Positions 1 through 6,715 of a DNA stretch of 9,834 bases are shown here, in pieces. The stretch is from positions 1 through 9,834 of the forward strand of contig WQUN01000200.1 of the NCBI GenBank assembly GCA_009782085.1, given 5' to 3'. A program made the translations under genes and the position numbers. The notes beneath the pieces are model-generated. The model searched no databases. It was given only the letters and a program-made list of their open reading frames with translations, and was not told the origin of the DNA. Positions within the stretch are counted from its first letter, which is position 1; each line of letters starts with the position of its first letter. The stretch comes from Bacillota bacterium (GTDB lineage Bacteria; Bacillota; Clostridia; Lachnospirales; WQUN01).

Positions 1-94
1 AACTGTCCAGAAATAAACTGATCAAATATTTTTTTGAAACGCCGTAGAAGCGTTCGTCGTTTCAAAAAAATGTGCATGTTATTTCTGGACAGTT
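1..94. mobile_element. 94-bp nested inverted-repeat element (MITE-like)
   Basis: The outer arms are a perfect 16-bp inverted repeat, AACTGTCCAGAAATAA at 1-16 and its reverse complement at 79-94. Inside them lies a second perfect 13-bp inverted repeat, 29-41 against 58-70, made of a T7 run, GAAACG and the reverse. There is no coding capacity of its own. The size and the terminal inverted repeats suggest a miniature non-autonomous transposable element. The window starts exactly at the first base of the arm, so the left target duplication cannot be inspected. The right arm is read through by the ABC ATPase gene, giving its last ten codons. The order T-run, stem, A-run is the reverse of an intrinsic terminator, so I do not call it one. 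I cannot assign a transposase family. Confidence 0.6.
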
Positions 95-802
95 CCTTAT
101 CCGCGGCGGATTTTCGAATGCGCTGTCGGAGATGATGACCCCGTCCCGGAAAGTGACTATCCTTCCGGTGTGCCCGGCCACGTCGGGGTCGTGGGTAACT
201 ATCACGATCGTCGCGCCCTCGCGGTTGAGCCCCCGGAAAATGCCCATTATCTCCTCCCCGGAGCGGCTGTCCAGGTTGCCGGTAGGCTCGTCCGCCAAGA
301 GGATGCTGGGGCTGTTGACCAAGGCGCGGGCGATGGCCACGCGCTGCATCTGCCCGCCGGAGAGCTCCGAGGGCCTGTGCTTCATGCGGTCTGTTAAGCC
401 GACGCGTTCCAGGGCCGAAACGGCCGCCTTCCTGCGCTTCATCATGGATACGCCGGCGTAGATCATCGGCAGCTCCACGTTCTCGAGGGCGTTGAGCTTT
501 GGCAGGAGGTTAAACGACTGAAAAACGAAGCCTATCTTTTTGTTGCGTATGTCGGCCAGCTTGGAGTCGCTGAGCCGGGAGACATCGCCGTCCTCCAGTA
601 TGTAAGCCCCGGAGGTCGGCCTGTCCAGGCAGCCGAGTATGTTCATCATCGTGGACTTCCCAGACCCGGAAGCGCCCATTATCGCCAAAAATTCCCCGCG
701 CGCGACGCTGAGGCTCACGCCGTTCAGGGCGCGCACGTCCAGCTCGCCCTGTTTGTAGATTTTGCGGATGTTTTTTATCTCGATGACGTTTGGCGCGGCC
801 AA
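62..802 (-). CDS. ABC transporter ATP-binding protein, MacB/LolD type
   Basis: Cytoplasmic ATPase subunit of a MacB/LolD/FtsE-like ABC system, which would power a FtsX-like permease for export or lipoprotein/antimicrobial-peptide handling. All nucleotide-binding motifs are present in the 246-aa product: Walker A GASGSGKST at 43-51, Q-loop glutamine 95 in FVFQSFNLLP, signature LSGGQMQR at 147-154, Walker B ending in D171-E172 with the family-typical EPTGNLDS, and H-loop H204. I chose the TTG at 800-802 as start because AAAGGAGGG lies six bases upstream. Upstream in-frame codons only translate a palindromic repeat. The final ten residues (237-246) are encoded by the inverted-repeat element at 1-94, so the native C-terminus was probably altered. 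No permease is visible; it would lie beyond the left edge. The substrate cannot be told. Confidence 0.93.
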   Translation of the reverse strand: MAAPNVIEIKNIRKIYKQGELDVRALNGVSLSVARGEFLAIMGASGSGKSTMMNILGCLDRPTSGAYILEDGDVSRLSDSKLADIRNKKIGFVFQSFNLLPKLNALENVELPMIYAGVSMMKRRKAAVSALERVGLTDRMKHRPSELSGGQMQRVAIARALVNSPSILLADEPTGNLDSRSGEEIMGIFRGLNREGATIVIVTHDPDVAGHTGRIVTFRDGVIISDSAFENPPRIRNCPEITCTFF

Positions 803-808
803 TGGAAG

Positions 809-817
809 CCCTCCTTT
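809..817 (-). promoter_or_regulatory. Ribosome binding site that sets the TTG start of the ABC ATPase
   Basis: AAAGGAGGG on the minus strand, a near-perfect anti-16S match, six bases before TTG at 802-800. The only in-frame ATG further upstream begins inside the palindromic repeat at 862-949 and has no comparable site. Confidence 0.75.
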
Positions 818-824
818 ATATAAG

Positions 825-838
825 CCGAGTACCCTCGG
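825..838. promoter_or_regulatory. Small palindrome between promoter-like hexamers before the ABC ATPase
   Basis: CCGAG-GTAC-CCTCGG-type dyad: 5-bp arms CCGAG and CTCGG around four bases. On the minus strand it lies between TTGACT and TATATA (18 bases apart), so it could be an operator in a promoter spacer. The weakness is that a transcript from this promoter would start within or just before the ribosome site, almost leaderless. Function is speculative. Confidence 0.2.
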
Positions 839-861
839 AAAGTCAAAAACCGCATAAGAGC

Positions 862-949
862 TGTCATTCTGAGCGTAAGCGAAGAATCTTTCCCTCAATG
901 TTACGGAGCCATTTTAGCATAAAGACCCTTCGCTTCGCTCAGAGTGACA
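862..949. repeat. Dispersed palindromic repeat (GTCATTCTGAGC family)
   Basis: Imperfect inverted repeat: left arm 862-891 (TGTCATTCTGAGCG...) pairs with right arm 921-949 (...CGCTCAGAGTGACA), with three substitutions and one extra base, around a 29-bp centre. The arm sequence matches a short palindromic repeat that I recognise from many bacterial genomes, where its translation gives false reading frames such as RFFAYAQND. It fills most of the gap between galK (stop at 958) and the ABC ATPase. Transcribed, it would fold into a long hairpin that could attenuate or stabilise mRNA ends. It is not followed by a T-run, so it is not a classical terminator. Confidence 0.75.
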
Positions 950-957
950 TTTACCGT

Positions 958-2133
<1,176 letters not shown>

Positions 2134-2158
2134 CTGGATTCTCCTTTGAGGTTAGTTC

Positions 2159-2605
2159 TTATATCATTGCCTGTCTGGACCGTTCTATATTCCCCCTCGC
2201 CAGCTCGTCGCATCTCTGATTCTCCGCGTTGTCCGCGTGTCCCCTCACCCATACGAACATCACGCTGTGCCTCTCGGTCAGCTTCAGCAGTTCCGTCCAG
2301 AGGTCGGCGTTCGGGACCGGCTCGTTTTTACGCATCCAGCCGTTGCTTTCCCATTTATAGACCCATTTTTTGTTGAACGCGTTGCAGACGTAGGACGAGT
2401 CGGAGTAGAGCGAAACGGCGCACGGCTCCTTCAGGGCCTCCAGGGCCTTGATGACCGCGGTCAGCTCCATGCGGTTGTTCGTCGTCCCGGGGCTGCCGCC
2501 GCCGAGCTCCTTCCTGGCCCCGTTATATGACAGCACCGCGGCCCAGCCGCCGGGACCCGGATTCCCGGAACACGCCCCGTCGGTGTGGATCGTGACTTGC
2601 TTCAT
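2159..2605 (-). CDS. rnhA: Ribonuclease HI
   Basis: Endonuclease that cuts the RNA strand of RNA:DNA hybrids, removing R-loops and replication primers. The 148-aa product is close in length to E. coli RNase HI (155 aa) and keeps the catalytic set one position earlier: D9 in HTDGACSGNPGPGGW, E47 in NNRMEL, D69 in YSDS and D133 in RCDELA, with the assisting histidine H123 in RGHADN. The basic handle region is present (KKWVYKWESNGW, 79-90), marking it as type HI of the E. coli form rather than a short archaeal-type enzyme. A purine-rich ribosome site (GGGAGGGGGG) lies six bases before the ATG. It precedes galK by 25 bp and follows the four-TM gene after 104 bp that carry a pair of direct repeats. 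Confidence 0.97.
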   Translation of the reverse strand: MKQVTIHTDGACSGNPGPGGWAAVLSYNGARKELGGGSPGTTNNRMELTAVIKALEALKEPCAVSLYSDSSYVCNAFNKKWVYKWESNGWMRKNEPVPNADLWTELLKLTERHSVMFVWVRGHADNAENQRCDELARGNIERSRQAMI

Positions 2606-2626
2606 CGGCAGCCCCCCTCCCGGACA

Positions 2627-2679
2627 AACGGGTATTAAACGGATTAAAAACAGAGATTTGGAACGCGTATTTAACGGAT
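2627..2679. repeat. Pair of 18-bp direct repeats upstream of rnhA
   Basis: AACGGGTATTAAACGGAT at 2627-2644 and AACGCGTATTTAACGGAT at 2662-2679 differ at two of 18 bases and are 35 bp apart start to start. They lie 22-74 bp upstream of the rnhA start on its transcribed side, in the AT-rich gap after the four-TM gene. The arrangement suggests a direct-repeat operator or promoter duplication controlling rnhA-galK, but no known regulator site is recognised. Confidence 0.4.
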
Positions 2680-2709
2680 GAATAAAACGTTGGAATATTA
2701 TGATTAGTA

Positions 2710-3405
2710 TTACTTGTTGACGTCATAGGCGACCACATTGTACGCGAACCTCTTCGCCTTGCGGTTCGCGCCGAAATTGGCGGAAATCGTCACGGCGCAC
2801 AGAAACAGGAGATACGGCCACCTGAAACTGACCGTCCCGGCGGCCAGGGCCGCCCCGTACAGAGCGATCATGACAAGCGAGGAGATGTATATGTCGCGGC
2901 TCATAAGCGCCTCGCGCTCGGAGGCGAGCACGATATCCGCGTCGCGGCGTGTGTCGTAGATCGCGTACCACTGCCTGTTCTCGTAGCGGCGCCTGATCGC
3001 GCGCGCGGCTCGCTTTTCGCGTCCGGTCAGCCCGGGAAGCTCGTTCGGCAGGTTTTTGTACAGTTCCGGGTATTTTTCCGCGAGCTGGCGGCAGGTAAAG
3101 CGGGAATCCCCGTCCTTTTTCCGTATCTCGCTGAAAATCCCGCAGCCGGGTGGGGACAGGCGCCCGAACAGATAAAGCAGCTTTTCCTTCGCGCCGCTCG
3201 TGAATACGCACTCCACGAACCACACGAAGCCAAACGCGATCACTGAGACGACCGTGGCGTTGAAAAGCTTGCCAAGCGTTTCGACCGAGCCTGGCAGGGC
3301 CTTCGGGTCAAGCTTCACGAAGCCGTGGACAAAAAGAAAAATCAGCGCGTTAGCGAGAATAAAGAAGGTCTGCTCGGCGACGCGGTAGTCCTTCAGGTTT
3401 TTCAT
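2710..3405 (-). CDS. Unrecognised four-TM membrane protein
   Basis: I do not recognise this 231-aa protein. Two hydrophobic segments lie near the N-terminus (about 13-30 and 48-69) and two near the C-terminus (172-192 and 195-212). They enclose a charged, probably cytoplasmic domain of roughly 100 residues (71-171) rich in Arg, Lys and Glu, with a YENRQWYAIYDTRRD stretch at 141-155. The tail after the last TM is basic. I chose the ATG at 3405-3403 over the GTG nine bases upstream because GAGGTGA sits six bases before the ATG. That ribosome site is formed from the last codon and stop of ispD, and only five bases separate the ispD stop from this ATG, so translation is probably coupled. No catalytic motif, signal peptide or known family pattern is visible. 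Base composition matches the neighbours. Confidence 0.8.
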   Translation of the reverse strand: MKNLKDYRVAEQTFFILANALIFLFVHGFVKLDPKALPGSVETLGKLFNATVVSVIAFGFVWFVECVFTSGAKEKLLYLFGRLSPPGCGIFSEIRKKDGDSRFTCRQLAEKYPELYKNLPNELPGLTGREKRAARAIRRRYENRQWYAIYDTRRDADIVLASEREALMSRDIYISSLVMIALYGAALAAGTVSFRWPYLLFLCAVTISANFGANRKAKRFAYNVVAYDVNK

Positions 3406-3410
3406 TGAGT

Positions 3411-3417
3411 TCACCTC
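3411..3417 (-). promoter_or_regulatory. Ribosome binding site embedded in the ispD stop
   Basis: GAGGTGA on the minus strand overlaps the final Arg codon and TGA stop of ispD and lies six bases before the ATG at 3405. This decides the start of the four-TM protein and implies coupling to ispD translation. Confidence 0.65.
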
Positions 3418-4139
3418 AATCGGCGGCCGTTTTTTTTAAGCCACGCCTCTGCGAAAACCATGTCTTCCGCCGTGGTTATTTTTATGTTGGCGTAATTCCC
3501 CTCGATCAGAAATGTCCTGACGCCCAGCGCCTCCGCCAGGGCGGAATCGTCCCCGGCAGCTAGGCCGCTTTCGGCCGCACGCCCGTACGCCTCTTTGATG
3601 AGCCCGAACCCGAACGCCTGAGGGGTTTGAATCAGGCGGAAACTGTCCCGGTCGGGCGTGGACACGGCAAAATCGCCGGTGGCCCCGCCATTCGCCCGTA
3701 TGAGTTTAAGCGTTTCCTTCAATCGGACGGCCGGCGCGCAGGCGCCGTACCGGACGGCCCCGCCGACGACCGCTTCTATCTCCCGCTCCCCGGTGAACGG
3801 CCGGACGCCGTCGTGGACTACAAGTATCCCCGTTTCCGGCCGGGCGCGGCGGATGCCCTCGGCAACCGAGGCGGAGCGGCCGCCGCCGCCGGGGACGACC
3901 TCCCGGCACTTTTTGAAACCGTAGCGCGAAATTATACATTCCCTCGCGAAATCCTCGTATCCTCCCGGCACTACAAGCACGACGTCGTCTACCGCCGGCG
4001 AGGCGTCGAACACGCCGACAGTCCAGGCGAGGACGGGCCTGCCGCATAAATCCAGGAACTGCTTGGGCACGGCCCCGCCCATGCGGACGCCCGCGCCGCC
4101 GGCGGCGATCACCGCCGTAACGAAAGGTCTTGCTTCCAC
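3411..4139 (-). CDS. ispD: 2-C-methyl-D-erythritol 4-phosphate cytidylyltransferase
   Basis: Third enzyme of the MEP (non-mevalonate) isoprenoid pathway: it joins CTP and 2-C-methyl-D-erythritol 4-phosphate to give CDP-ME in the cytoplasm. The 242-aa length is typical. The N-terminal CTP-binding loop AAGGAGVRMG with R19 is followed by PKQF with K26. VHDGVRPF is at 108-115, and DRD with R164 (equivalent to the E. coli catalytic arginine) is followed by QTPQAF (171-176). Also present are GDDSALAE and NIKITTAED with K220. Start is GTG at 4139-4137 with GGAGGG four bases upstream. It starts 52 bp after the stop of the efflux adaptor, with no terminator between. ispF, often adjacent or fused, is absent from this window. 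Confidence 0.97.
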   Translation of the reverse strand: MEARPFVTAVIAAGGAGVRMGGAVPKQFLDLCGRPVLAWTVGVFDASPAVDDVVLVVPGGYEDFARECIISRYGFKKCREVVPGGGGRSASVAEGIRRARPETGILVVHDGVRPFTGEREIEAVVGGAVRYGACAPAVRLKETLKLIRANGGATGDFAVSTPDRDSFRLIQTPQAFGFGLIKEAYGRAAESGLAAGDDSALAEALGVRTFLIEGNYANIKITTAEDMVFAEAWLKKNGRRLR

Positions 4140-4191
4140 TTATCCCTCCGAAGAACACGAATTTTCCGCTGTATCCACGGATCCCCGTTTG

Positions 4192-6036
4192 TTACGGCGC
4201 AGTGAAATCCCTGATTTGCCCGCCGCCGCCGTTGTTTTGATAGGCCCTGACTGCCCCGCCTCCGCCTCCGCCGATCCGGAACAGGCCGCCTCCGGAATTT
4301 TGCCCGCCGCCGTTATTGTTCCTAAGCCCGGCGAAAGCCGACGGATCCGTCGTGTAGGGCATTCCGTCCGTCATCGTGTCGGCAGGGCTGGATATTATCA
4401 CATCGCCGTCGGCAAGGCCGGACTTCACCTCGACGTCCATGTCGCTGACGATCCCAAGCGTGACGGCCGTCCTGCGCAGGACGCCGTTTTCGACCTTGAA
4501 CACGTAGCTCTCGCCGGTCTCGGCGTCGTTTTTGACCGCGCCGAGCGAGATCATCAGCGCGGCGGGGTTGTCGGCCGTGGTTATCGTCATGTCCAGGCTG
4601 AACCCGGGTTTGACGACGCCGTCGATCTGGCCGATGGAGACTTCCACGGGCACGGTCGCCTCGGAGCTGGCGCTCCCGCCGGCGGCGGAGTCGCCGATCT
4701 TGCTGATCTTCCCGGTGTATGTCTTGCCCGGCAGGCCGTCGGACGTCATCGTGACGCTCTGGCCGAGGGCGAGCTTTGGAATGTCGTATTCCGATATGTT
4801 GGACTTAACGATAAGCTTGTTGAAATCCGCCACCTTCACGAGGACCGAGCTGGTGCCGACGGAACTGCCGCGCGACACGCCGACGGCGGTCACGATGCCG
4901 TCGATGGGACTGACGTCGCCGTCGACGGTGTCGGCCAGCTGGCGCTTGAGGTCGTCCAGGTCGAGCTGGGTGAGCTTAATCTGGTTTTGCTGCTTTTCGT
5001 AGTTTATCTTGTCCGTCTCGTTTTTCAGAACGACCGAGGAATCCGCCAGGTTCTGCTTCGCGTTGTTCAGGTTTTTCTGCGCCGTGTTTATGCCGACCTG
5101 GTTGGACTCCAGCTGCGTGTTCAGGTCCCTCAGCCCGTTCTTCGCACTGGTCAGGGTGTTGTTGGCGCTCGTTACCGCGTCCCGGGCCGACGTCACAGCG
5201 TCCCGCGCCGACGTCACAGCGTCCTCGGCCGAGGTCACCGAATCCTCGGCTTTGTTATAGTCGTTCTGCGAGATTGCGCCGACGGCCAAAAGCTCCGCGT
5301 TGTCGCTCAAGGTCTGTTTGGCTTTTTCCAAAACCGTTTGGGCTTTGGCCACGCCGTCCTCGGCTTTGAGCACGCCGTCCTCGGCCTTGGCCACGCCGTC
5401 CTCCGCGTTCTTGATCACGGCCTGCTGGTCGGATATCTTAGTCTGGGTCCCGCTGTAGGTCTGGTTAGCGTTATAAAGCGAAGTCTCCGCGCTGTCGACT
5501 GCGTTTTGAAGCTGTCTGACAGTGTCGACGGACGGCGGGGCCGTCATGCTCTGCAAGGTCAGGTTCAGGTTGTCCAGGTTGATCTCCGTCTGGGAGATCT
5601 GTTTGCGGAGGCTCGTCCTCGTGTCGTCCGTGTCGTAGGTGACGATCTCCTCGCCGGCGGTGACTTTGTCGCCCACCTCCACGTTCACGGACGAAACCTT
5701 CGCCGTGGTCGTCGCGTAGACGGACTGCTCGTCCTGGAGATATACCACACCCGAGGCGCTGACCGTCTGGGCGATCCCGCCGGTCCGGACGCTTTCCGTC
5801 GCCATCATCATGACGTCCGCCATCGTCGTCTGCCGGGCTTTCCGTTCCTGCCACCAGTTATATACCCTGATCCCGCCGAAGCCCAGCACGCCGGCGGCTA
5901 TTATTATGACGGCGGCGGTCACCGCTTTTTTGAGCGCACGCCGCTCTTTTTCCGGTTTATTGCCGTTGTTCGCGGCGTCCGCGGCGGTTTCCGTCTTCTC
6001 GCTGTCTATGTAACTCAGATTGTTTTCCTCGCCCAT
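4192..6036 (-). CDS. Membrane fusion protein of an efflux system (MacA/HlyD family)
   Basis: Adaptor subunit that links an inner-membrane ABC (MacB-like) or other pump to the cell exterior. The 614-aa protein has a short cytoplasmic head (1-37), one TM anchor (about 38-57) and a first half of the lipoyl/barrel-sandwich domain (about 96-135, with VGDKVTAGE). A long coiled-coil hairpin follows (about 140-368) whose tip is LLAVGAISQNDY (249-260). Then come the second lipoyl half (374-402, PIDGIVTAVGVSRG), a beta-barrel and membrane-proximal region (to about 555), and a Gly/Asn-rich tail (572-607). Both hairpin arms contain heptad tandem repeats. At 614 aa it is much longer than the roughly 370 aa of E. 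coli MacA. Start is ATG at 6036-6034, supported by AAGGGAG eight bases upstream; the 17 extra upstream codons lie in a palindrome. The next gene is ispD, not an ATPase. A matching ATPase lies four genes on. Confidence 0.92.
   Translation of the reverse strand: MGEENNLSYIDSEKTETAADAANNGNKPEKERRALKKAVTAAVIIIAAGVLGFGGIRVYNWWQERKARQTTMADVMMMATESVRTGGIAQTVSASGVVYLQDEQSVYATTTAKVSSVNVEVGDKVTAGEEIVTYDTDDTRTSLRKQISQTEINLDNLNLTLQSMTAPPSVDTVRQLQNAVDSAETSLYNANQTYSGTQTKISDQQAVIKNAEDGVAKAEDGVLKAEDGVAKAQTVLEKAKQTLSDNAELLAVGAISQNDYNKAEDSVTSAEDAVTSARDAVTSARDAVTSANNTLTSAKNGLRDLNTQLESNQVGINTAQKNLNNAKQNLADSSVVLKNETDKINYEKQQNQIKLTQLDLDDLKRQLADTVDGDVSPIDGIVTAVGVSRGSSVGTSSVLVKVADFNKLIVKSNISEYDIPKLALGQSVTMTSDGLPGKTYTGKISKIGDSAAGGSASSEATVPVEVSIGQIDGVVKPGFSLDMTITTADNPAALMISLGAVKNDAETGESYVFKVENGVLRRTAVTLGIVSDMDVEVKSGLADGDVIISSPADTMTDGMPYTTDPSAFAGLRNNNGGGQNSGGGLFRIGGGGGGAVRAYQNNGGGGQIRDFTAP
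5177..5239 (-). repeat. Three 21-bp tandem repeats in the descending hairpin arm
   Basis: Units 5177-5197, 5198-5218 and 5219-5239; the first two differ at one base and the third is more diverged. Each codes for one heptad of the form D-A-V-T-S-A-R or its variant, residues about 266-287 of the adaptor. More diverged copies flank them on both sides, giving about six recognisable xxVTSAx heptads. Confidence 0.75.
5351..5413 (-). repeat. Three 21-bp tandem repeats in the ascending hairpin arm
   Basis: Units 5351-5371, 5372-5392 and 5393-5413, sharing ACGCCGTCCTC on the plus strand. Each codes for one A-E-D-G-V-x-K heptad, residues about 208-229 of the adaptor. The unit length equals that of the descending-arm array, but its sequence is different. 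Confidence 0.75.
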
Positions 6037-6044
6037 TTGATCAG

Positions 6045-6051
6045 CTCCCTT
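6045..6051 (-). promoter_or_regulatory. Ribosome binding site that sets the start of the efflux adaptor
   Basis: AAGGGAG on the minus strand, eight bases before ATG 6036-6034. It starts five bases downstream of the base of the 6057-6164 palindrome. The alternative upstream ATG at 6087 falls inside that palindrome. Confidence 0.6.
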
Positions 6052-6056
6052 GTACA

Positions 6057-6164
6057 TATACCGGAGCGTGAAAACATTGACCTCCATAGTCGCCGATTCG
6101 CCGCTGAAGCGAAGCGCTTGGCGAATCGGTTTATCGTCGGCAGATGTTTTCAGCGTCCGGTATA
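6057..6164. repeat. 108-bp nested inverted repeat in the adaptor leader
   Basis: Outer arms 6057-6076 and 6145-6164 match over 20 bp with three or four mismatches (TATACCGG ends, AAAACA inner side). Inner arms 6093-6102 (CCGATTCGCC) and 6120-6129 (GGCGAATCGG) are perfect, with the palindrome AAGCGCTT near the centre. The nested layout resembles that of the element at 1-94, though the sequence differs. It is either another miniature inverted-repeat element or a structured 5' leader. As RNA it would place a large hairpin just before the ribosome site of the adaptor gene. Confidence 0.6.
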
Positions 6165-6226
6165 GGTGGACGAAAGTTTATCAGACAGAAGTTATGCGGG
6201 TGTTAAAAAGTTGTAAATTATCTGTG

Positions 6227-6256
6227 AATAAATTATCATCCGGACGCGTCTGTCAA
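6227..6256 (-). promoter_or_regulatory. Candidate sigma-A promoter for the efflux adaptor (proximal)
   Basis: On the minus strand a perfect -35 hexamer TTGACA (6256-6251) is followed after 18 bases by TTTATT (6232-6227), a 4/6 match to the -10 consensus. It lies in the AT-rich gap downstream of the terminator and would give a leader of about 180 bases that includes the nested palindrome. Confidence 0.35.
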
Positions 6257-6259
6257 CTA

Positions 6260-6288
6260 ATTATATCATATTCGAAAATATATGATAA
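6260..6288 (-). promoter_or_regulatory. Candidate sigma-A promoter for the efflux adaptor (distal)
   Basis: On the minus strand TTATCA (6288-6283, 4/6) is followed after exactly 17 bases by a perfect TATAAT (6265-6260). It lies immediately downstream of the intrinsic terminator at 6291-6320, the expected place for a new transcription unit. It partly overlaps an AT-rich imperfect dyad (6260-6289). Confidence 0.4.
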
Positions 6289-6290
6289 TA

Positions 6291-6320
6291 CAAAAACCGG
6301 CGCCCTCATTCGGAGCGCCG
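6291..6320 (-). terminator. Intrinsic terminator after the PspC-domain gene
   Basis: On the minus strand an 8-bp GC-rich stem (CGGCGCTC at 6320-6313 with GGGCGCCG at 6305-6298, one G-T pair) encloses a 7-base loop and is followed at once by G and TTTTT (6296-6292). It ends the right-hand gene block, 49 bp after the PspC-domain stop. A second small hairpin without a T-run (GACCTG/CAGGTC, 6337-6356) lies between the stop and this terminator. Confidence 0.8.
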
Positions 6321-6368
6321 ATCGAGCCTTCCAATAGACCTGTCCTTAGGCAGGTCAATGCCCCGGCG

Positions 6369-6623
6369 TCAGTTTCTCCGGTCGTCCTCGCCGCGCGCGT
6401 CGCCGTCCCGCCGGTCGCCGCCCCTGTAATCGACCACGTCGGGTTCAACGGGCATGATGACCGCGCAGATGATGTACGCTATCAGCCCGATGCTCGTAAA
6501 CGCCAGCAACAGCCACACGATGCGCACCAAAGTGGCGTCGACCCCGACATACTCGGCGATCCCTCCGCACACGCCGCTGATCTTCCTGTCCGTCCTGGAT
6601 TTATAGAGCTTCTTGCCGCTCAT
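6369..6623 (-). CDS. Small PspC-domain membrane protein
   Basis: An 84-aa protein that is almost entirely one PspC domain: a basic N-terminus with LYKSRTDRKISGVCGGIAEY (6-25), then VGVDATLVRIVWLLLAF and a hydrophobic membrane segment to about residue 58, ending in MPVEP. The last 20 residues are a hydrophilic, Asp/Arg/Gly-rich tail. In proteobacteria PspC belongs to the phage-shock membrane-stress response. In Firmicutes, stand-alone PspC-domain proteins are common and their role is less defined, so membrane-stress function here is an inference. ATG start with GGGAGG eight bases upstream. It follows radC after a 92-bp AT-rich gap, with a TATATAAAT box at about 6645-6653 on the minus strand that might be a -10 element but has no convincing -35. 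Expression ends at the terminator 6291-6320. Confidence 0.9.
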   Translation of the reverse strand: MSGKKLYKSRTDRKISGVCGGIAEYVGVDATLVRIVWLLLAFTSIGLIAYIICAVIMPVEPDVVDYRGGDRRDGDARGEDDRRN

Positions 6624-6715
6624 TCCGAAAACCTCCCATCCCTGATTTATATAGTTTTCTTTTGCACCAAAGATATACGAGGAAATTATTTATTTGTTTT
6701 CGCACTCCGGTATGA

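Noticed and set aside
29..70. Hairpin with T and A tracts as a terminator for the ABC ATPase
   Set aside because: The T-run precedes and the A-run follows the stem on either strand, the opposite of an intrinsic terminator, and the stem core is short.
803..898. N-terminal extension of the ABC ATPase to an upstream ATG
   Set aside because: The extra 32 codons include the translated palindromic repeat (ERFFAYAQND), and a strong ribosome site points to the TTG at 802.
5156..5413. Short regular repeats that could suggest a CRISPR array
   Set aside because: The units are contiguous 21-mers without unique spacers, in frame with a coiled-coil protein, so they are coding heptad repeats.
5977..6079. 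A roughly 20-codon upstream frame (MFSRSGICTREL...) overlapping the start of the efflux adaptor
   Set aside because: It begins inside the palindrome just after a GGAGG, but the spacing is poor and nothing shows a leader peptide; chance is more likely.
4063..6165. A 700-codon open frame on the plus strand opposite the efflux adaptor
   Set aside because: It is an antisense shadow of a GC-rich coding region. It has no ribosome site or domain pattern, and its apparent repeats (VPGRRHS-like) mirror the adaptor's heptad codons.
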